Positions 40,911 through 49,973 of a DNA stretch of 53,563 nt are shown in pieces (the stretch's first letter is position 1; each line of letters begins with the position of its first letter). Where the stretch lies: contig NZ_CAKQVD010000007.1 in NCBI RefSeq assembly GCF_934277605.1, forward strand, positions 1-53,563, given 5' to 3'. This DNA comes from an uncultured Anaerotignum sp. (GTDB lineage: Bacteria > Bacillota > Clostridia > Lachnospirales > Anaerotignaceae). Below the pieces are notes generated by a model, which did no database searches, was not told the origin of the DNA, and worked only from the letters and a program-made list of their open reading frames with translations. The position numbers and the translations under genes are program-made.

Positions 40911-41609
40911 ATGTATAACATTTTGATTTGCGATGACGAAAAGGATATCGTTTCCGCTTTATCCATCTATTTATCCACAGAAAGCTACAACATTTTCACC
41001 GCCTATACCGGACAGGAGGCCTTGGACATCGTTGCCAAGCATGATATTCATTTGATTCTCATGGATATTATGATGCCGCAGATGAATGGCATTGCCGCCA
41101 CCGTAAAGCTGAGAGAAACCTCCAACATCCCCATCATTCTGCTGACCGCCAAAAGTGAGGACAGCGACAAGATTCTGGGGCTGAATATCGGTGCGGATGA
41201 CTATATCACAAAGCCCTTCAATCCCATTGAGGTGCTTGCAAGGGTGCGCTCCCAGCTCCGCCGCTACACCTCTTTGGGCGGCATGGCAAAGAAGGCGTCC
41301 CATCTTTCAAACGGCGGCATTGAAATGGATGATGAAGCAAAAATCGTCACTGTGGACGGCGAGGCTGTCAGCCTGACTCCCAGTGAATATAACATCCTAA
41401 AGCTTTTGATGGAAAACCCCGGCAGAGTGTTTTCCTCTGCGCAAATCTATGAACGCATTTGGAACGAGGATGCCTGCGGCTCCGGCAGTGTTGTTGCTGT
41501 GCATATCCGTCATCTGCGTGAAAAAATCGAAATCGATCCCTCCAATCCCCGCTATCTCAAGGTGGTTTGGGGCTTGGGGTATAAAATCGAAAAGGAGGCG
41601 AAGCAATGA
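40911..41609 (+). CDS. OmpR/PhoB-type response regulator (VanR-like)
   Basis: 232 residues. Receiver: CDDEKD, phospho-acceptor Asp in LILMDIMMPQMNG, Thr in LLTAKSED, Lys in ITKPFNP. Winged-helix output: SLTPSEYNILKLLMENPGRVFSS and VAVHIRHLREKIE. Close to VanR-type and other cell-envelope regulators of Clostridia. It overlaps the kinase gene by ATGA. Confidence 0.92.
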   Translation: MYNILICDDEKDIVSALSIYLSTESYNIFTAYTGQEALDIVAKHDIHLILMDIMMPQMNGIAATVKLRETSNIPIILLTAKSEDSDKILGLNIGADDYITKPFNPIEVLARVRSQLRRYTSLGGMAKKASHLSNGGIEMDDEAKIVTVDGEAVSLTPSEYNILKLLMENPGRVFSSAQIYERIWNEDACGSGSVVAVHIRHLREKIEIDPSNPRYLKVVWGLGYKIEKEAKQ

Positions 41610-43240
41610 AAAAGCTTTCCTATACCCTCGGCATGAAGGTGGTTGCCTGCTTTGTCGCAGTGCTTTCGGGCGTCACCGCCTTTTTCGACGGTATCGGTAT
41701 CTTTCTTGCAAACAGCTGCGGCTTTTATAGCGGCGAGGTCACACCTGCGAATATCGGCGAGGTGTTTCCCTTTTATGATGACAAAATGCTCCTGCAGCTT
41801 TATGGGATGCGTGGCTCACTTCTGCCGATTTTGGCAGTCAGCCTGCTGCTGTTTGCCATCTCTGTGATTTATCTTTTGTGCGCCGCAGGGCATCAGCCGG
41901 ATACGGATGAAATCCTCCCGAATTTTCAGGATAAAATCCCTCTGGATTTATACCTTGCCATTGTCTGCCCGCTTTCCTTCCTTGTTCTGTTCTTTTTCGC
42001 TGAGGAATGGCAGTCCTTTGCCAACGTAGGCAGGCTTCCCTTTGCGGTAATCGGCGCATTGATTCCGATTATTCTGGGCTTGGCAACACTCCTGACCTGT
42101 GCCACCCGTCTGAAAATGGGGAAATATTTTTATCAGCACACCATTGCCTATTATGTGCTTCGCTTTGCTTGGAAAATGCTTGCGGCAGTCTGCACCACCC
42201 TCTTGGATGCTCTGCGTTCTGTCTCTGCCACATGGAAAATTGCGGTAATGTGGCTCGTCATTTCCATTTTCTATGTCCAAGGCGGCTTTGGTGCGGTTTT
42301 TCTCAGCTTTGTGCTGCTGTTTGTGTTCTGCACCATGGCATCACAAATGCAGGAGCTGAAAAACGGCGGCGAGGAATTGGCAAAGGGCAATCTGAACCAT
42401 AAAATCAACACACAGCGGATGTTCCCCCTCTTTCGTGCACATGGGCAAAACCTCAACAGCATTTCCAAGGGCTTTTCCATCGCATTGGAGCAGAAAATGA
42501 AAAGCGAGCGTCTGAAAACAGAGCTGATTACGAATGTCTCCCATGATATCAAAACCCCGCTGACCTCCATCATCAACTATGTGGATTTGCTGAAAAAGGA
42601 AAATCTGGATGGGCAGGCGGCAGAATATATCGAGGTGCTGGACAGACAATCCCGCCGCCTGAAAAAGCTGACCGAGGACTTGGTCGAGGCCTCCAAAGCC
42701 TCCACAGGCAACCTCAAGGTGCAGCTTGCCCCGACGGATATGGGCGAGCTTGCGGCACAGGCCGTTGCGGAATATGAGGAAAAGCTTGCAAACGCAGACC
42801 TTGAGGCAGTGATTACAGGCAATGAAGCACCCTCCTTCGCTCTGGTGGACGGCAATCTGACATGGCGTGTTCTGAGCAATCTGTTGAGCAACGCCTGCAA
42901 ATATTCTCAGCCGCACACCCGCATCTATATCGACATCAAAAAAGAGGCGGAAACCATCCTGCTTTCCATGAAAAACATCAGCAGAGACGCACTCAATATT
43001 CCTGCCGAGGAGCTGATGGAGCGCTTTGTGCGTGGGGACAGCTCCCGTCATACAGAGGGCAGTGGCTTGGGGCTGAATATCGCACAATCTCTGGTGGCTT
43101 TGCAAAAGGGGCAATTCTCCTTGGAAATCGAGGGGGATTTGTTTAAGGCATTTGTCTCCTTCCCCGCAACCGAACCCCCCGCAGAAAATCCAGCCCCCGC
43201 AGAAGAGCCCGCCCCCGCAGAAGAACCCCCCGTAGCATAA
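41606..43240 (+). CDS. Sensor histidine kinase (VanS-like), Pro/Glu-rich tail
   Basis: 544 residues. About six membrane helices (1-255), a short HAMP-like linker (GGEELAKGNLNHKI), HisKA ELITNVSHDIKTPLTSIINYV (about 305), ATPase with NLLSNACKYS and GSGLGLNIAQSLV. The last 25 residues are repeats of PAPAEE, low complexity and unusual. It has no large external domain, so it may sense within the membrane or through a partner. No van resistance genes are nearby. Confidence 0.9.
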   Translation: MKKLSYTLGMKVVACFVAVLSGVTAFFDGIGIFLANSCGFYSGEVTPANIGEVFPFYDDKMLLQLYGMRGSLLPILAVSLLLFAISVIYLLCAAGHQPDTDEILPNFQDKIPLDLYLAIVCPLSFLVLFFFAEEWQSFANVGRLPFAVIGALIPIILGLATLLTCATRLKMGKYFYQHTIAYYVLRFAWKMLAAVCTTLLDALRSVSATWKIAVMWLVISIFYVQGGFGAVFLSFVLLFVFCTMASQMQELKNGGEELAKGNLNHKINTQRMFPLFRAHGQNLNSISKGFSIALEQKMKSERLKTELITNVSHDIKTPLTSIINYVDLLKKENLDGQAAEYIEVLDRQSRRLKKLTEDLVEASKASTGNLKVQLAPTDMGELAAQAVAEYEEKLANADLEAVITGNEAPSFALVDGNLTWRVLSNLLSNACKYSQPHTRIYIDIKKEAETILLSMKNISRDALNIPAEELMERFVRGDSSRHTEGSGLGLNIAQSLVALQKGQFSLEIEGDLFKAFVSFPATEPPAENPAPAEEPAPAEEPPVA

Positions 43241-43277
43241 AAAAAGTGACTTGGCGTACAAAGCCGAGTCGCTTTTT
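43241..43277. terminator. Bidirectional terminator
   Basis: GACTTGGC (43248-43255) with GCCGAGTC (43262-43269), one G-U pair, flanked by A6 and T6. Confidence 0.85.
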
Positions 43278-43297
43278 TGCTTTCTCGATTCCTTTTT

Positions 43298-43786
43298 TTA
43301 CCACCTGTGATGATGAAGCTGTCCCTCCATCAGCATCCCCGGAAAGCCCTGCTGCCGCATTGCCTCATAAATAATAATCGCAACGGAATTGGAAAGATTC
43401 AAGCTTCTTGCCGCCTCCAGCATGGGAATCCGAATGGTGTTTTCCTCATGTGCCATCAAAATCTCCTCCGGAATACCGGCGCTTTCCTTCCCAAACATGA
43501 TGTAATCATCCTCGCCATAGGTCACATCCGCATAAACATGGCGTGCCTTCGTGGATGCCATCCAAAGCCTTGCATTGGGGTTCTTTTCGCAAAAATCCGA
43601 AAAATCATCATAATATCGAATATCCAGCAGCTTCCAATAATCCAAGCCTGCCCGCTTCAAATATTTATCCTCGACGGAAAACCCCAAAGGCTGAATCAAA
43701 TGCAAAACGGAATTGGTCACCGCACAGGTGCGTGCAATGTTTCCTGCATTCTGGGGAATTTCCGGCTCCAATAAAACAATATGCAT
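43298..43786 (-). CDS. trmL: tRNA (cytidine(34)-2'-O)-methyltransferase
   Basis: 162 residues of the SPOUT superfamily. MHIVLLEPEIPQNAGNIARTC is the family start, IMFGKESAGIPEEIL and IRIPMLEAARSLNLSNSVAII build the SAM-binding trefoil knot. It methylates the ribose of the wobble base in tRNA-Leu. Single-gene unit facing the VanS-like gene. Confidence 0.94.
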   Translation of the reverse strand: MHIVLLEPEIPQNAGNIARTCAVTNSVLHLIQPLGFSVEDKYLKRAGLDYWKLLDIRYYDDFSDFCEKNPNARLWMASTKARHVYADVTYGEDDYIMFGKESAGIPEEILMAHEENTIRIPMLEAARSLNLSNSVAIIIYEAMRQQGFPGMLMEGQLHHHRW

Positions 43787-43886
43787 ACAAAACCATCCTT
43801 TCTTCTGCCCTTTAGCATAGCATACCCTTTTGCAAAAAACAACACCCCTCCCCCTTGGAATCCCTTGTAATTCGGTAGATTTTCTA

Positions 43887-43920
43887 TTGACATAAATAAT
43901 AATCTATATTATTATTAAAT
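43887..43920 (+). promoter_or_regulatory. Promoter with Per/Fur-type box before the PerR-like gene
   Basis: -35 TTGACA (43887-43892), 17-bp spacer, -10 TATTAT (43910-43915). Between and over them AATAATAATCTATATTATTA reads as an AT-rich near-palindrome of the Per/Fur type, consistent with self-repression. Confidence 0.7.
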
Positions 43921-43955
43921 GACAATAGTTATTATTTAGAAAGGGGTGTGTTGCT

Positions 43956-44369
43956 ATGAAAGAAACTGCGCAGCTTTTGCGTGAAAAAGGGCTGAAGGTC
44001 ACCCCACAGCGTATTGCCGTTTATAATATGCTTTTGGGTACCACAGCGCATCCGAATGCGGAAATGATTTATAAAACCCTTGAGCCGACCAACCCCACCA
44101 TGAGTCTTGCCACGGTTTATAAAACCCTTGATTTTTTCAAGCAGCTTGGTCTGGTGCAGGAATTGAACGTGGGCGAGCCAAGCTCCCGCTATGATGCTAC
44201 GGTGCATTGCCATCCGCATACGGTTTGCCGCATTTGCGGGCGTGTGGAGGATTTGCATATGGACGCATTGACAGAGGTTGCAAAAAAGCTTGTGCCGGAT
44301 TTGGATTTTGATGTGGAATGTGAACAGCTCATTCTTTACGGCATTTGCAAGGAGTGTCAGAAAAAATAA
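43956..44369 (+). CDS. Fur/PerR-family regulator
   Basis: 137 residues. Winged helix GLKVTPQRIAVYNMLLG and SLATVYKTLDFFKQLGLV. Metal sites intact: HCHPHTVCRICGRVEDLH and the second pair CKEC near the end, giving the structural CxxC/CxxC zinc. The His-rich region and small size fit PerR, a peroxide sensor, but Fur cannot be excluded. Ribosome-binding site AAAGGGGTG. Confidence 0.85.
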   Translation: MKETAQLLREKGLKVTPQRIAVYNMLLGTTAHPNAEMIYKTLEPTNPTMSLATVYKTLDFFKQLGLVQELNVGEPSSRYDATVHCHPHTVCRICGRVEDLHMDALTEVAKKLVPDLDFDVECEQLILYGICKECQKK

Positions 44370-44375
44370 CAGCCG

Positions 44376-44412
44376 AAAAGAGTATCTTTCGCTTAGAGGA
44401 TACTCTTTTTTC
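44376..44412 (+). terminator. Terminator of the PerR-like gene
   Basis: AAAAGAGTATC/GATACTCTTTT stem around a 10-nt loop followed by a T-run. Confidence 0.85.
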
Positions 44413-44420
44413 TTTGCAAT

Positions 44421-44482
44421 TCTTAAGACTTTCTTACATTGTTCATGCCTTGTTGACATCCGTTTTTCACCTTTGCTATACT
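44421..44482 (+). promoter_or_regulatory. Promoter of the DUF2812 operon
   Basis: -35 TTGACA (44453-44458), 18-bp spacer, -10 TATACT (44477-44482). Upstream, TTCTTAAGACTTTCTTACAT (44420-44439) resembles the 11-bp repeats before the VanR-like gene and could be a target of it. Confidence 0.55.
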
Positions 44483-44521
44483 GGAAAAAAGGATATTTTT
44501 TGGTAAAAAGGGGGCAAACGC

Positions 44522-45685
44522 ATGAAATATAAACGAAAGCTGACACCTGCAACAACCTTCGATTTTGCGGCAATGGAAACATGGCTGTCCGACATGGCGG
44601 AGGACGGATGGATTCCCGTTGACTTCCGTGGAGGTAAGGTAAAATTTCGGCAGGATGAACCGCAGAAGCGGATTTTCCGCATTGCCATTCCGGATTTTTA
44701 TAATGATACGCCAAGCGAAAAACAGAAAGAGGCATACCGTCAGCTTGGCTGGGAATATCTCTGCGGCTACCGCTGCAAGGGCTACCTTCTGGCGAACCTC
44801 ACAGAACATCCCGATGAGCCTTATACCGACCCCGAAGTGCAGAAGAAAAATATTGATGCGCTTTATCGTGAGGAGCGGTATCTCTACCTTGTAGGCGTGA
44901 TACTCTTTACCCTGCTTTTCATAGGGATGGGGCTGCTTGGGTGGCGCAATTTAGGACAGCATATCATAGACCATGCTTGGTTTTCGGATCTTCTGATGCC
45001 GATTCTCTTTTTCTGCCTTGCTGTTTATTATTTTTATGAGCTGCGGCTATTGAAAAAGCTGAAAACAGAACTGGAGCAGGGGAATCCCGTGGAGCATGAA
45101 AAGGATTACACCCGAAAGCTGGAACTCAGCAAAATCAGCAATCTGATTTCCACTGCCGCCAACGTACTGGTGATTCTCGTGCTTGTGTTTGAGATTTTTT
45201 CGATTTCTACGAAAGGCGAACCGACGGAGCGCCCTTCTGCTTCTGTTTCTCCCCTGCCGTATGTGCCGCTGGAAAATGTTTCGGGGGACAGCGGCATAGA
45301 AACGCGCGTCTATGCCGAGCCGACGTTTTTTGCCCCTCTGCTTTTGCAGACCACCGCAAAGGGGGATTCCTCCTGGATGACGACTACGCTTTTAGAGGTG
45401 CGCCCCTCCTTCCTGACGGAACAGGCATTTCTGACCTTAGGGGCAAACGGCACATTTCCCGATGCCTTCCTTCCCTCAACAGCAGAGCAGGCGTTGGTGC
45501 TTTCCTCCGATTCCTTTGACGAGGGGTATTTTTATCAGGAAACAAGCGAGATGCACCGCCAGATGCTGACGCTTCGCAAGGGCAACCGCCTTCTGATTGT
45601 GCGCTACCGCGGCGAGAACAGATTGGTCGATTCTCTGAGCGCCTTTCTCCCCCTATTGGAGCAGGACTACACTATACAGAAATAA
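44522..45685 (+). CDS. DUF2812 membrane protein 1
   Basis: 387 residues. DUF2812 at the N-terminus (about 1-100): MAEDGWIPVDFRGGKVKFRQDEP, with QLGWEYLCGYRCKGYLL. Two membrane helices (about 125-175) and one at about 215, then an external domain (residues 235-387). The function is unknown. DUF2812 genes usually follow a PadR regulator; none is here. Start ATG follows AAAAGGGGGC. Confidence 0.82.
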   Translation: MKYKRKLTPATTFDFAAMETWLSDMAEDGWIPVDFRGGKVKFRQDEPQKRIFRIAIPDFYNDTPSEKQKEAYRQLGWEYLCGYRCKGYLLANLTEHPDEPYTDPEVQKKNIDALYREERYLYLVGVILFTLLFIGMGLLGWRNLGQHIIDHAWFSDLLMPILFFCLAVYYFYELRLLKKLKTELEQGNPVEHEKDYTRKLELSKISNLISTAANVLVILVLVFEIFSISTKGEPTERPSASVSPLPYVPLENVSGDSGIETRVYAEPTFFAPLLLQTTAKGDSSWMTTTLLEVRPSFLTEQAFLTLGANGTFPDAFLPSTAEQALVLSSDSFDEGYFYQETSEMHRQMLTLRKGNRLLIVRYRGENRLVDSLSAFLPLLEQDYTIQK

Positions 45686-45712
45686 CCGAAAGACCCGAGA
45701 GGAGGACATTCT

Positions 45713-46945
45713 ATGACGAAATGCAAAAGAAGGCTGCTCCCCGCAGAGCCATACGAGATTGACGCACTGGAAAGCTGGTTTTCCGACCTTTCCGCAGAGG
45801 GACTGCATGTGCAGAAGGCAAATGCTCTCTATGCGACCTTCGCAGAGGGCGAGAAAAAGCGTCTGCTTTACCGCATGGAGCCGAAGCAGGATGCTATTTT
45901 CCCTGCTCTGGACGAAAGCAAGGCAGAGGAACGGAATGCACAGCATAGGGAAAAGGGTTGGAGCTTTGTCTGCGGATTGAACCGTTTCTATGTCTATGCC
46001 GCAGAGGAAGGCACAGCGGATTACTTTGCCACACCGGAGGAGGAAGGTGCATATTATCCCGACAATTTGAAGGGAAACAAGTTCTTCAACAGCATCTATG
46101 CAGAACTACTGGTTATTGTTGTTCTGATTGCGGCTTATCTTTTCGTTCTGCACAGACAGACCACATACGACTGGGTAACAGGCTCAACCAACCCCTTCTG
46201 CAATCCTCTTATTTTAGTTTTTGCCATATTTGCCGGACAGCGTATCCGCGGTGCCATCAGGCTGCAAAGCTCTCTTGCGGCAGGCGAGCCGCACCATCAG
46301 CCGACCGATTGGCAGGCAGCCCGTCTGCGGTGGAAGCATCGGTTCCATTATGTCTGCGTTATCGGGATGATTACATTCCTCCTTCTGCCGTTTCTACCCA
46401 ATGTATTTTCCTTTTCCGACCGACCGATTGCAGAGGTGAAGCAGTCTTTGCCGATGATTTCTCTGGCAGAACTGGAAAATAACCCCGATTTTTACGCTGC
46501 GGACAGCTATTATCAGCGGGACGGCAATGCCAAGGAGGACTGGTGGGAACGGGAAGCAAATCTGGTCAACTCCTATCCAACCTTTGGCTCTCCTGTTGAC
46601 CTTGCCTATAATCAGGCAGGGCGGATTCCCAATCAAACAGATGCGTTAGGCGAACCGTATGAATCGGTGCTTTGGGTGGAATATCGCAGGCTTGCACCCT
46701 TCCTTTCCCCGAAGGAATATCTGGAAGAATTCATGGAGCATTTTTCTTCCTGGTACACAGATTACGAATGTAGTACATTGGAGGATACACCATTTGATTA
46801 CGCCCTTCTGGCAAAGAGCAAAAAACGAACAGAGCTGTATCTGGTTTCGGGGCAGCAGATTTTGGAGCTGGAATATTGCTATGGTAATGCGGATTTGACA
46901 AAGCATTATGACCTATATGAAAAGGCAATGAAGGAAATGCAATAA
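45713..46945 (+). CDS. DUF2812 membrane protein 2
   Basis: 410 residues, same plan as the previous gene: DUF2812 (WFSDLSAEGLHVQKANALYATF; REKGWSFVCGLNRFYVY), membrane helices at about 125-145, 155-172 and 215-232, and an external C-terminal domain. Starts 27 nt after the first gene with GAGAGGAGG. The pair arose by duplication and has diverged strongly outside the N-terminal domain. Confidence 0.82.
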   Translation: MTKCKRRLLPAEPYEIDALESWFSDLSAEGLHVQKANALYATFAEGEKKRLLYRMEPKQDAIFPALDESKAEERNAQHREKGWSFVCGLNRFYVYAAEEGTADYFATPEEEGAYYPDNLKGNKFFNSIYAELLVIVVLIAAYLFVLHRQTTYDWVTGSTNPFCNPLILVFAIFAGQRIRGAIRLQSSLAAGEPHHQPTDWQAARLRWKHRFHYVCVIGMITFLLLPFLPNVFSFSDRPIAEVKQSLPMISLAELENNPDFYAADSYYQRDGNAKEDWWEREANLVNSYPTFGSPVDLAYNQAGRIPNQTDALGEPYESVLWVEYRRLAPFLSPKEYLEEFMEHFSSWYTDYECSTLEDTPFDYALLAKSKKRTELYLVSGQQILELEYCYGNADLTKHYDLYEKAMKEMQ

Positions 46946-46948
46946 AAT

Positions 46949-46991
46949 AAGGCAGTGACCGTCCCGTTTGGGTTGGTTCACTGCCTTTTGT
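46949..46991. terminator. Bidirectional terminator
   Basis: AAGGCAGTGA (46949-46958) with TCACTGCCTT (46978-46987), then T-rich; it serves the DUF2812 operon and yycI. Confidence 0.82.
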
Positions 46992-46993
46992 TT

Positions 46994-47854
46994 TTATTGA
47001 TTTAAAATCTGACAGGTGTACGCATTGATGAGATACGGCTTTTCCTCATCCATCAGATAAATGCGGTAGCATGGCTCCAATGTAATGGAGGCTATGGCGT
47101 CTGCCGTAGTGTCGCTCTCCATGCGCACATAGCCAAGCTCCATGCGATAAATCGTCGCCTCCTCGGCATGCTCTCCCTTTTTCCACTCTCGCATAAAGGC
47201 AAGCAAGGCCTCATCCGCATAGCTCAAATCCTGCTTTTCTCCCGTATAGCCACGCACAGAATAATATTGAAACGTGATTTTCTGAATCCCGTCCTTTGTC
47301 ACAAAGAAGGAAAAATAATTTGCAAAAACCTTCTCCCGTTTATATTGCCCGAAGAAATCCACCCGAAAGCCATTTGTCTCCTCTGTCACAGTGCCCTCGC
47401 CATAGCTGCCGAAGAAATGCTCCGTATTATCAATGAATTTCTGCGCCTCCCGCAGTGCCTCGGTTTTGCTCAGCTCTCCTTTGCCGCTTTTCACTGCCTT
47501 TGATTGCCAAATCCCCTTCGCTCCCTGCAAGGTTAGGCTGTCCGTCTTTCCTTGGTATATCGTTTTGCCGCCCTTTGTGGAAACGGTGGTACGCTCCCCG
47601 CCAAAGAACAAACGCTCTAAGGTTTCCTTGTTATAAGAGGGCAATTCCACTGCCAAGCGGGACATCGGCGCACAGCCGGTCAAAAGGTCAGTATACATGG
47701 TAATGCCGTTTTGCGAAAGCACCTCAAAAATGGAACGCTCTTGGTTCGCAGTCATGGTGCGTTCCTGGTTCTGCCGATAATTCAGCCCTGCCAAAAGCAC
47801 ATTCAGCAGCATCAATAAAACAATCACAAATTTTTTTGCGTTGCCCCATTCCAT
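46994..47854 (-). CDS. yycI: YycI-like regulatory protein of the WalRK system
   Basis: 286 residues. One N-terminal membrane helix (FVIVLLMLLNVLLAGL) followed by an external domain with YSVRGYTGEKQDLSYADEALLAFMR and a YycI-type end (CYRIYLMDEEKPYLINAYTCQIL). In Bacillus, YycI with YycH sits at the membrane and dampens WalK. It follows yycH by 26 nt. Confidence 0.82.
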   Translation of the reverse strand: MEWGNAKKFVIVLLMLLNVLLAGLNYRQNQERTMTANQERSIFEVLSQNGITMYTDLLTGCAPMSRLAVELPSYNKETLERLFFGGERTTVSTKGGKTIYQGKTDSLTLQGAKGIWQSKAVKSGKGELSKTEALREAQKFIDNTEHFFGSYGEGTVTEETNGFRVDFFGQYKREKVFANYFSFFVTKDGIQKITFQYYSVRGYTGEKQDLSYADEALLAFMREWKKGEHAEEATIYRMELGYVRMESDTTADAIASITLEPCYRIYLMDEEKPYLINAYTCQILNQ

Positions 47855-47880
47855 GCCCTTCCTCCTTTCTCCGCTCTTGC

Positions 47881-49293
47881 TTATTGCCCTGTCATCACAC
47901 CGGTCTGCGCCTTCTGCTGCTCCGTATCCACCACAAAGGTGTACTCATACAGCGTCACAAACCATTTCAAACGAATCTCTCCCGTTTGGTCCACATGGTA
48001 GCCCAAGGAGATATTTTGCACATCCGTAATATCCTTATCCTCCACCACAGATTTATAGGTCTTGTTCGCATCATCCAAGGCATCAATAAACTGCACGTTA
48101 ATCTGCTCATTTTCCTCTGCCGCTCTGCTGAAGTTGACTGCATAACGGCGGTATTCCTTCACCGCCTGATTGCGCAGGGTAACCTCAATGGCATGCGTTG
48201 TGCCAATGCTGTCCTTCAAGCTCTGCGAAAGGTTCACAGGCAGGTTATCCACCGCATAATCAAAATAATACACAACCTCATTGTTGATGGTGCGCTCAAT
48301 ATCCGCCAAATAAATATCCGTCTGCAGGGAATCATCATTCCGCAAAAAATTACAGCAAATCTGATAGCCCTCCAAAAGCCCCGTTCTGTCGTTGCCCGCA
48401 TAATTTTCATAGCTGTAATATTCCAGCATACGCACATCGGGGCGATATTTCACAACCGTCTGGCTGTCACTGAAGGTATAGGTGCCATCCTCATCCCGCT
48501 CGCTCCAGTCCACAGAAAAATTGTGAAAGAAATTCTTTACCGTGTTTTCCAAGGCCGCTCGGCTCGGCTCTCCGTCCTTCTCAAAGGCATACTTCTGCTC
48601 CAGTGCCGCATAGGAATACGGCAGCTGCGCCCACTGCGGCAAAAACATATTTCGCCACAAAACCGAGGCACTCGTTCTCTGCCCCGTAGAAATATACCGC
48701 ATATCACTGCTCTCTGTCATCAGGGATTCATACAGCGCCACAGAGGAACCGCCGCCCTCACATTGAAAAGCAATGCACTCATTCGTGTCGGAATTGACAA
48801 AATATGCCTTGCTTTCCTCGCCGCCTCTTCTGGCGGGCACAATCGTAATATAATCGAACTGCTCAAGCCTTTGGTCTGTCCGCAAATCCTTATAATTCTC
48901 CAAATATTCCTCCGAAGCAATCATAAAGTCATACTGCATCACGATACAGCGTGCCGCAAGGATGGACTTCCAATCGGCATTTGTTTTTTTCGGCGTGTCT
49001 CCGTTTTGGGATAAAATCTCCCCCAAAGCCTTGTTTGCCGTATTCAGCAAGCTGCTGTTCCCCACATTATCGGGATAATAGACAGCAAACGTACCCTCGC
49101 CCTCCCCAACCGCATATCGGGTGGCAAGCAGAACGTCCCCGTCCGCCTCCTTTTTTCCAAAATTGAGCTGATTCGTCAGCACATAAAAAAAGTTATGGCT
49201 GCTTGTTCCTTCCAGCCATAACTCTCCTGTTTGATAAATCGCAGCTATGACCAAAGCAACAATGATAAAATTTGTAATCCTGTATACCTTCAT
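47881..49293 (-). CDS. yycH: YycH-like regulatory protein of the WalRK system
   Basis: 470 residues. One N-terminal helix (NFIIVALVIAAIYQTGELWL) and a long external domain. YycH features are visible (WLEGTSSHNFF near the start; AVKYRPDVRMLEYYSYENYAG-like middle segment). Sequence similarity by eye is modest, and the call leans on position between the WalR-box gene and yycI. Confidence 0.78.
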   Translation of the reverse strand: MKVYRITNFIIVALVIAAIYQTGELWLEGTSSHNFFYVLTNQLNFGKKEADGDVLLATRYAVGEGEGTFAVYYPDNVGNSSLLNTANKALGEILSQNGDTPKKTNADWKSILAARCIVMQYDFMIASEEYLENYKDLRTDQRLEQFDYITIVPARRGGEESKAYFVNSDTNECIAFQCEGGGSSVALYESLMTESSDMRYISTGQRTSASVLWRNMFLPQWAQLPYSYAALEQKYAFEKDGEPSRAALENTVKNFFHNFSVDWSERDEDGTYTFSDSQTVVKYRPDVRMLEYYSYENYAGNDRTGLLEGYQICCNFLRNDDSLQTDIYLADIERTINNEVVYYFDYAVDNLPVNLSQSLKDSIGTTHAIEVTLRNQAVKEYRRYAVNFSRAAEENEQINVQFIDALDDANKTYKSVVEDKDITDVQNISLGYHVDQTGEIRLKWFVTLYEYTFVVDTEQQKAQTGVMTGQ

Positions 49294-49338
49294 CTGATCT
49301 CACCGCTTTTTCTATTCAATTTAAATGATCCCTTTCGG

Positions 49339-49767
49339 TTATCTTTTCGTGTTCATGCCAGGCAAAGCAATCATCCGCTGCAGCTGACTTTTCACCTGCT
49401 GCGGCACCTGCTTCAGCACCGTCGTGGTTTTGCTCTCTCCCTCTGCGGCAAAGGAAATATAATTGTTCCCTCTGCTCAGGGGCAGGGTTTCGCTGAACAG
49501 CCCCACCGAGCCAACCGTTACCGTATCCCTATGGGTTTCCACCATGTTGCCGAAACGATCCATCTTGGATACCGTAAATGTAATCTTCGTGCCGGGCTTC
49601 GCCTCGCCGTAGAGGATACGGCTGCTGTCAAAGGTACATTCCACCTCATCACTGCCGATTTGCAGCCCGCTTGTGATGCTGACAGAGGACGCATATACGC
49701 TGACAGGAGAAAAAGAGAACACTGCGGCCAAGGTTAAGCCAATCAGCTTTTTTCTGTATGCCTTCAT
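49339..49767 (-). CDS. Secreted protein behind a WalR box
   Basis: 142 residues from MKAYRKKLIGL with ribosome-binding site GGAGGTGACAGG; the longer frame is rejected. Signal peptide ends near VYASS. The mature part is beta-rich (LYGEAKPGTKITFTVSKMD; LPLSRGNNYISFAAEGES), like an Ig/FN3-type fold, with a basic C-terminus (LPGMNTKR). First gene of the unit with yycH and yycI. Function unknown. Confidence 0.72.
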   Translation of the reverse strand: MKAYRKKLIGLTLAAVFSFSPVSVYASSVSITSGLQIGSDEVECTFDSSRILYGEAKPGTKITFTVSKMDRFGNMVETHRDTVTVGSVGLFSETLPLSRGNNYISFAAEGESKTTTVLKQVPQQVKSQLQRMIALPGMNTKR

Positions 49768-49854
49768 TCCTGTCACCTCCTCTGCGAAATCATCGGTAGC
49801 CCTCAAAGCCCTCTGCTTCTATCATATAGAAACCTTTGCATTTTGTCTACTGTA

Positions 49855-49898
49855 ATTATATCGCACGAAGGTTACAATTATGTTACAGCGTCCTTACA
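49855..49898 (-). promoter_or_regulatory. Promoter with tandem WalR boxes
   Basis: On the minus strand TGTAAG-N5-TGTAAC-N5-TGTAAC (49898 down to 49871): three half-sites 11 bp apart fitting the WalR consensus TGTWAH-N5-TGTWAH. The -10 TATAAT lies at 49855-49860; the boxes cover the poor -35, as in WalR-activated promoters. Confidence 0.85.
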
Positions 49899-49973
49899 GT
49901 TATATAACAATCTGCTCAGACAAGCGCACCGCGGTTAAGCCGCCTTTCCAAGCCCTCTCTGTCGGATAACTGC

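Noticed and set aside
40911..43240. Vancomycin-resistance operon
   Set aside because: The pair is VanR/VanS-like, but no vanH, ligase or vanX gene is in the window; this type of pair is common in Clostridia.
47836..49014. 392-codon plus-strand frame
   Set aside because: Antisense to yycH, no ribosome-binding site and Ile/His/Arg-rich composition.
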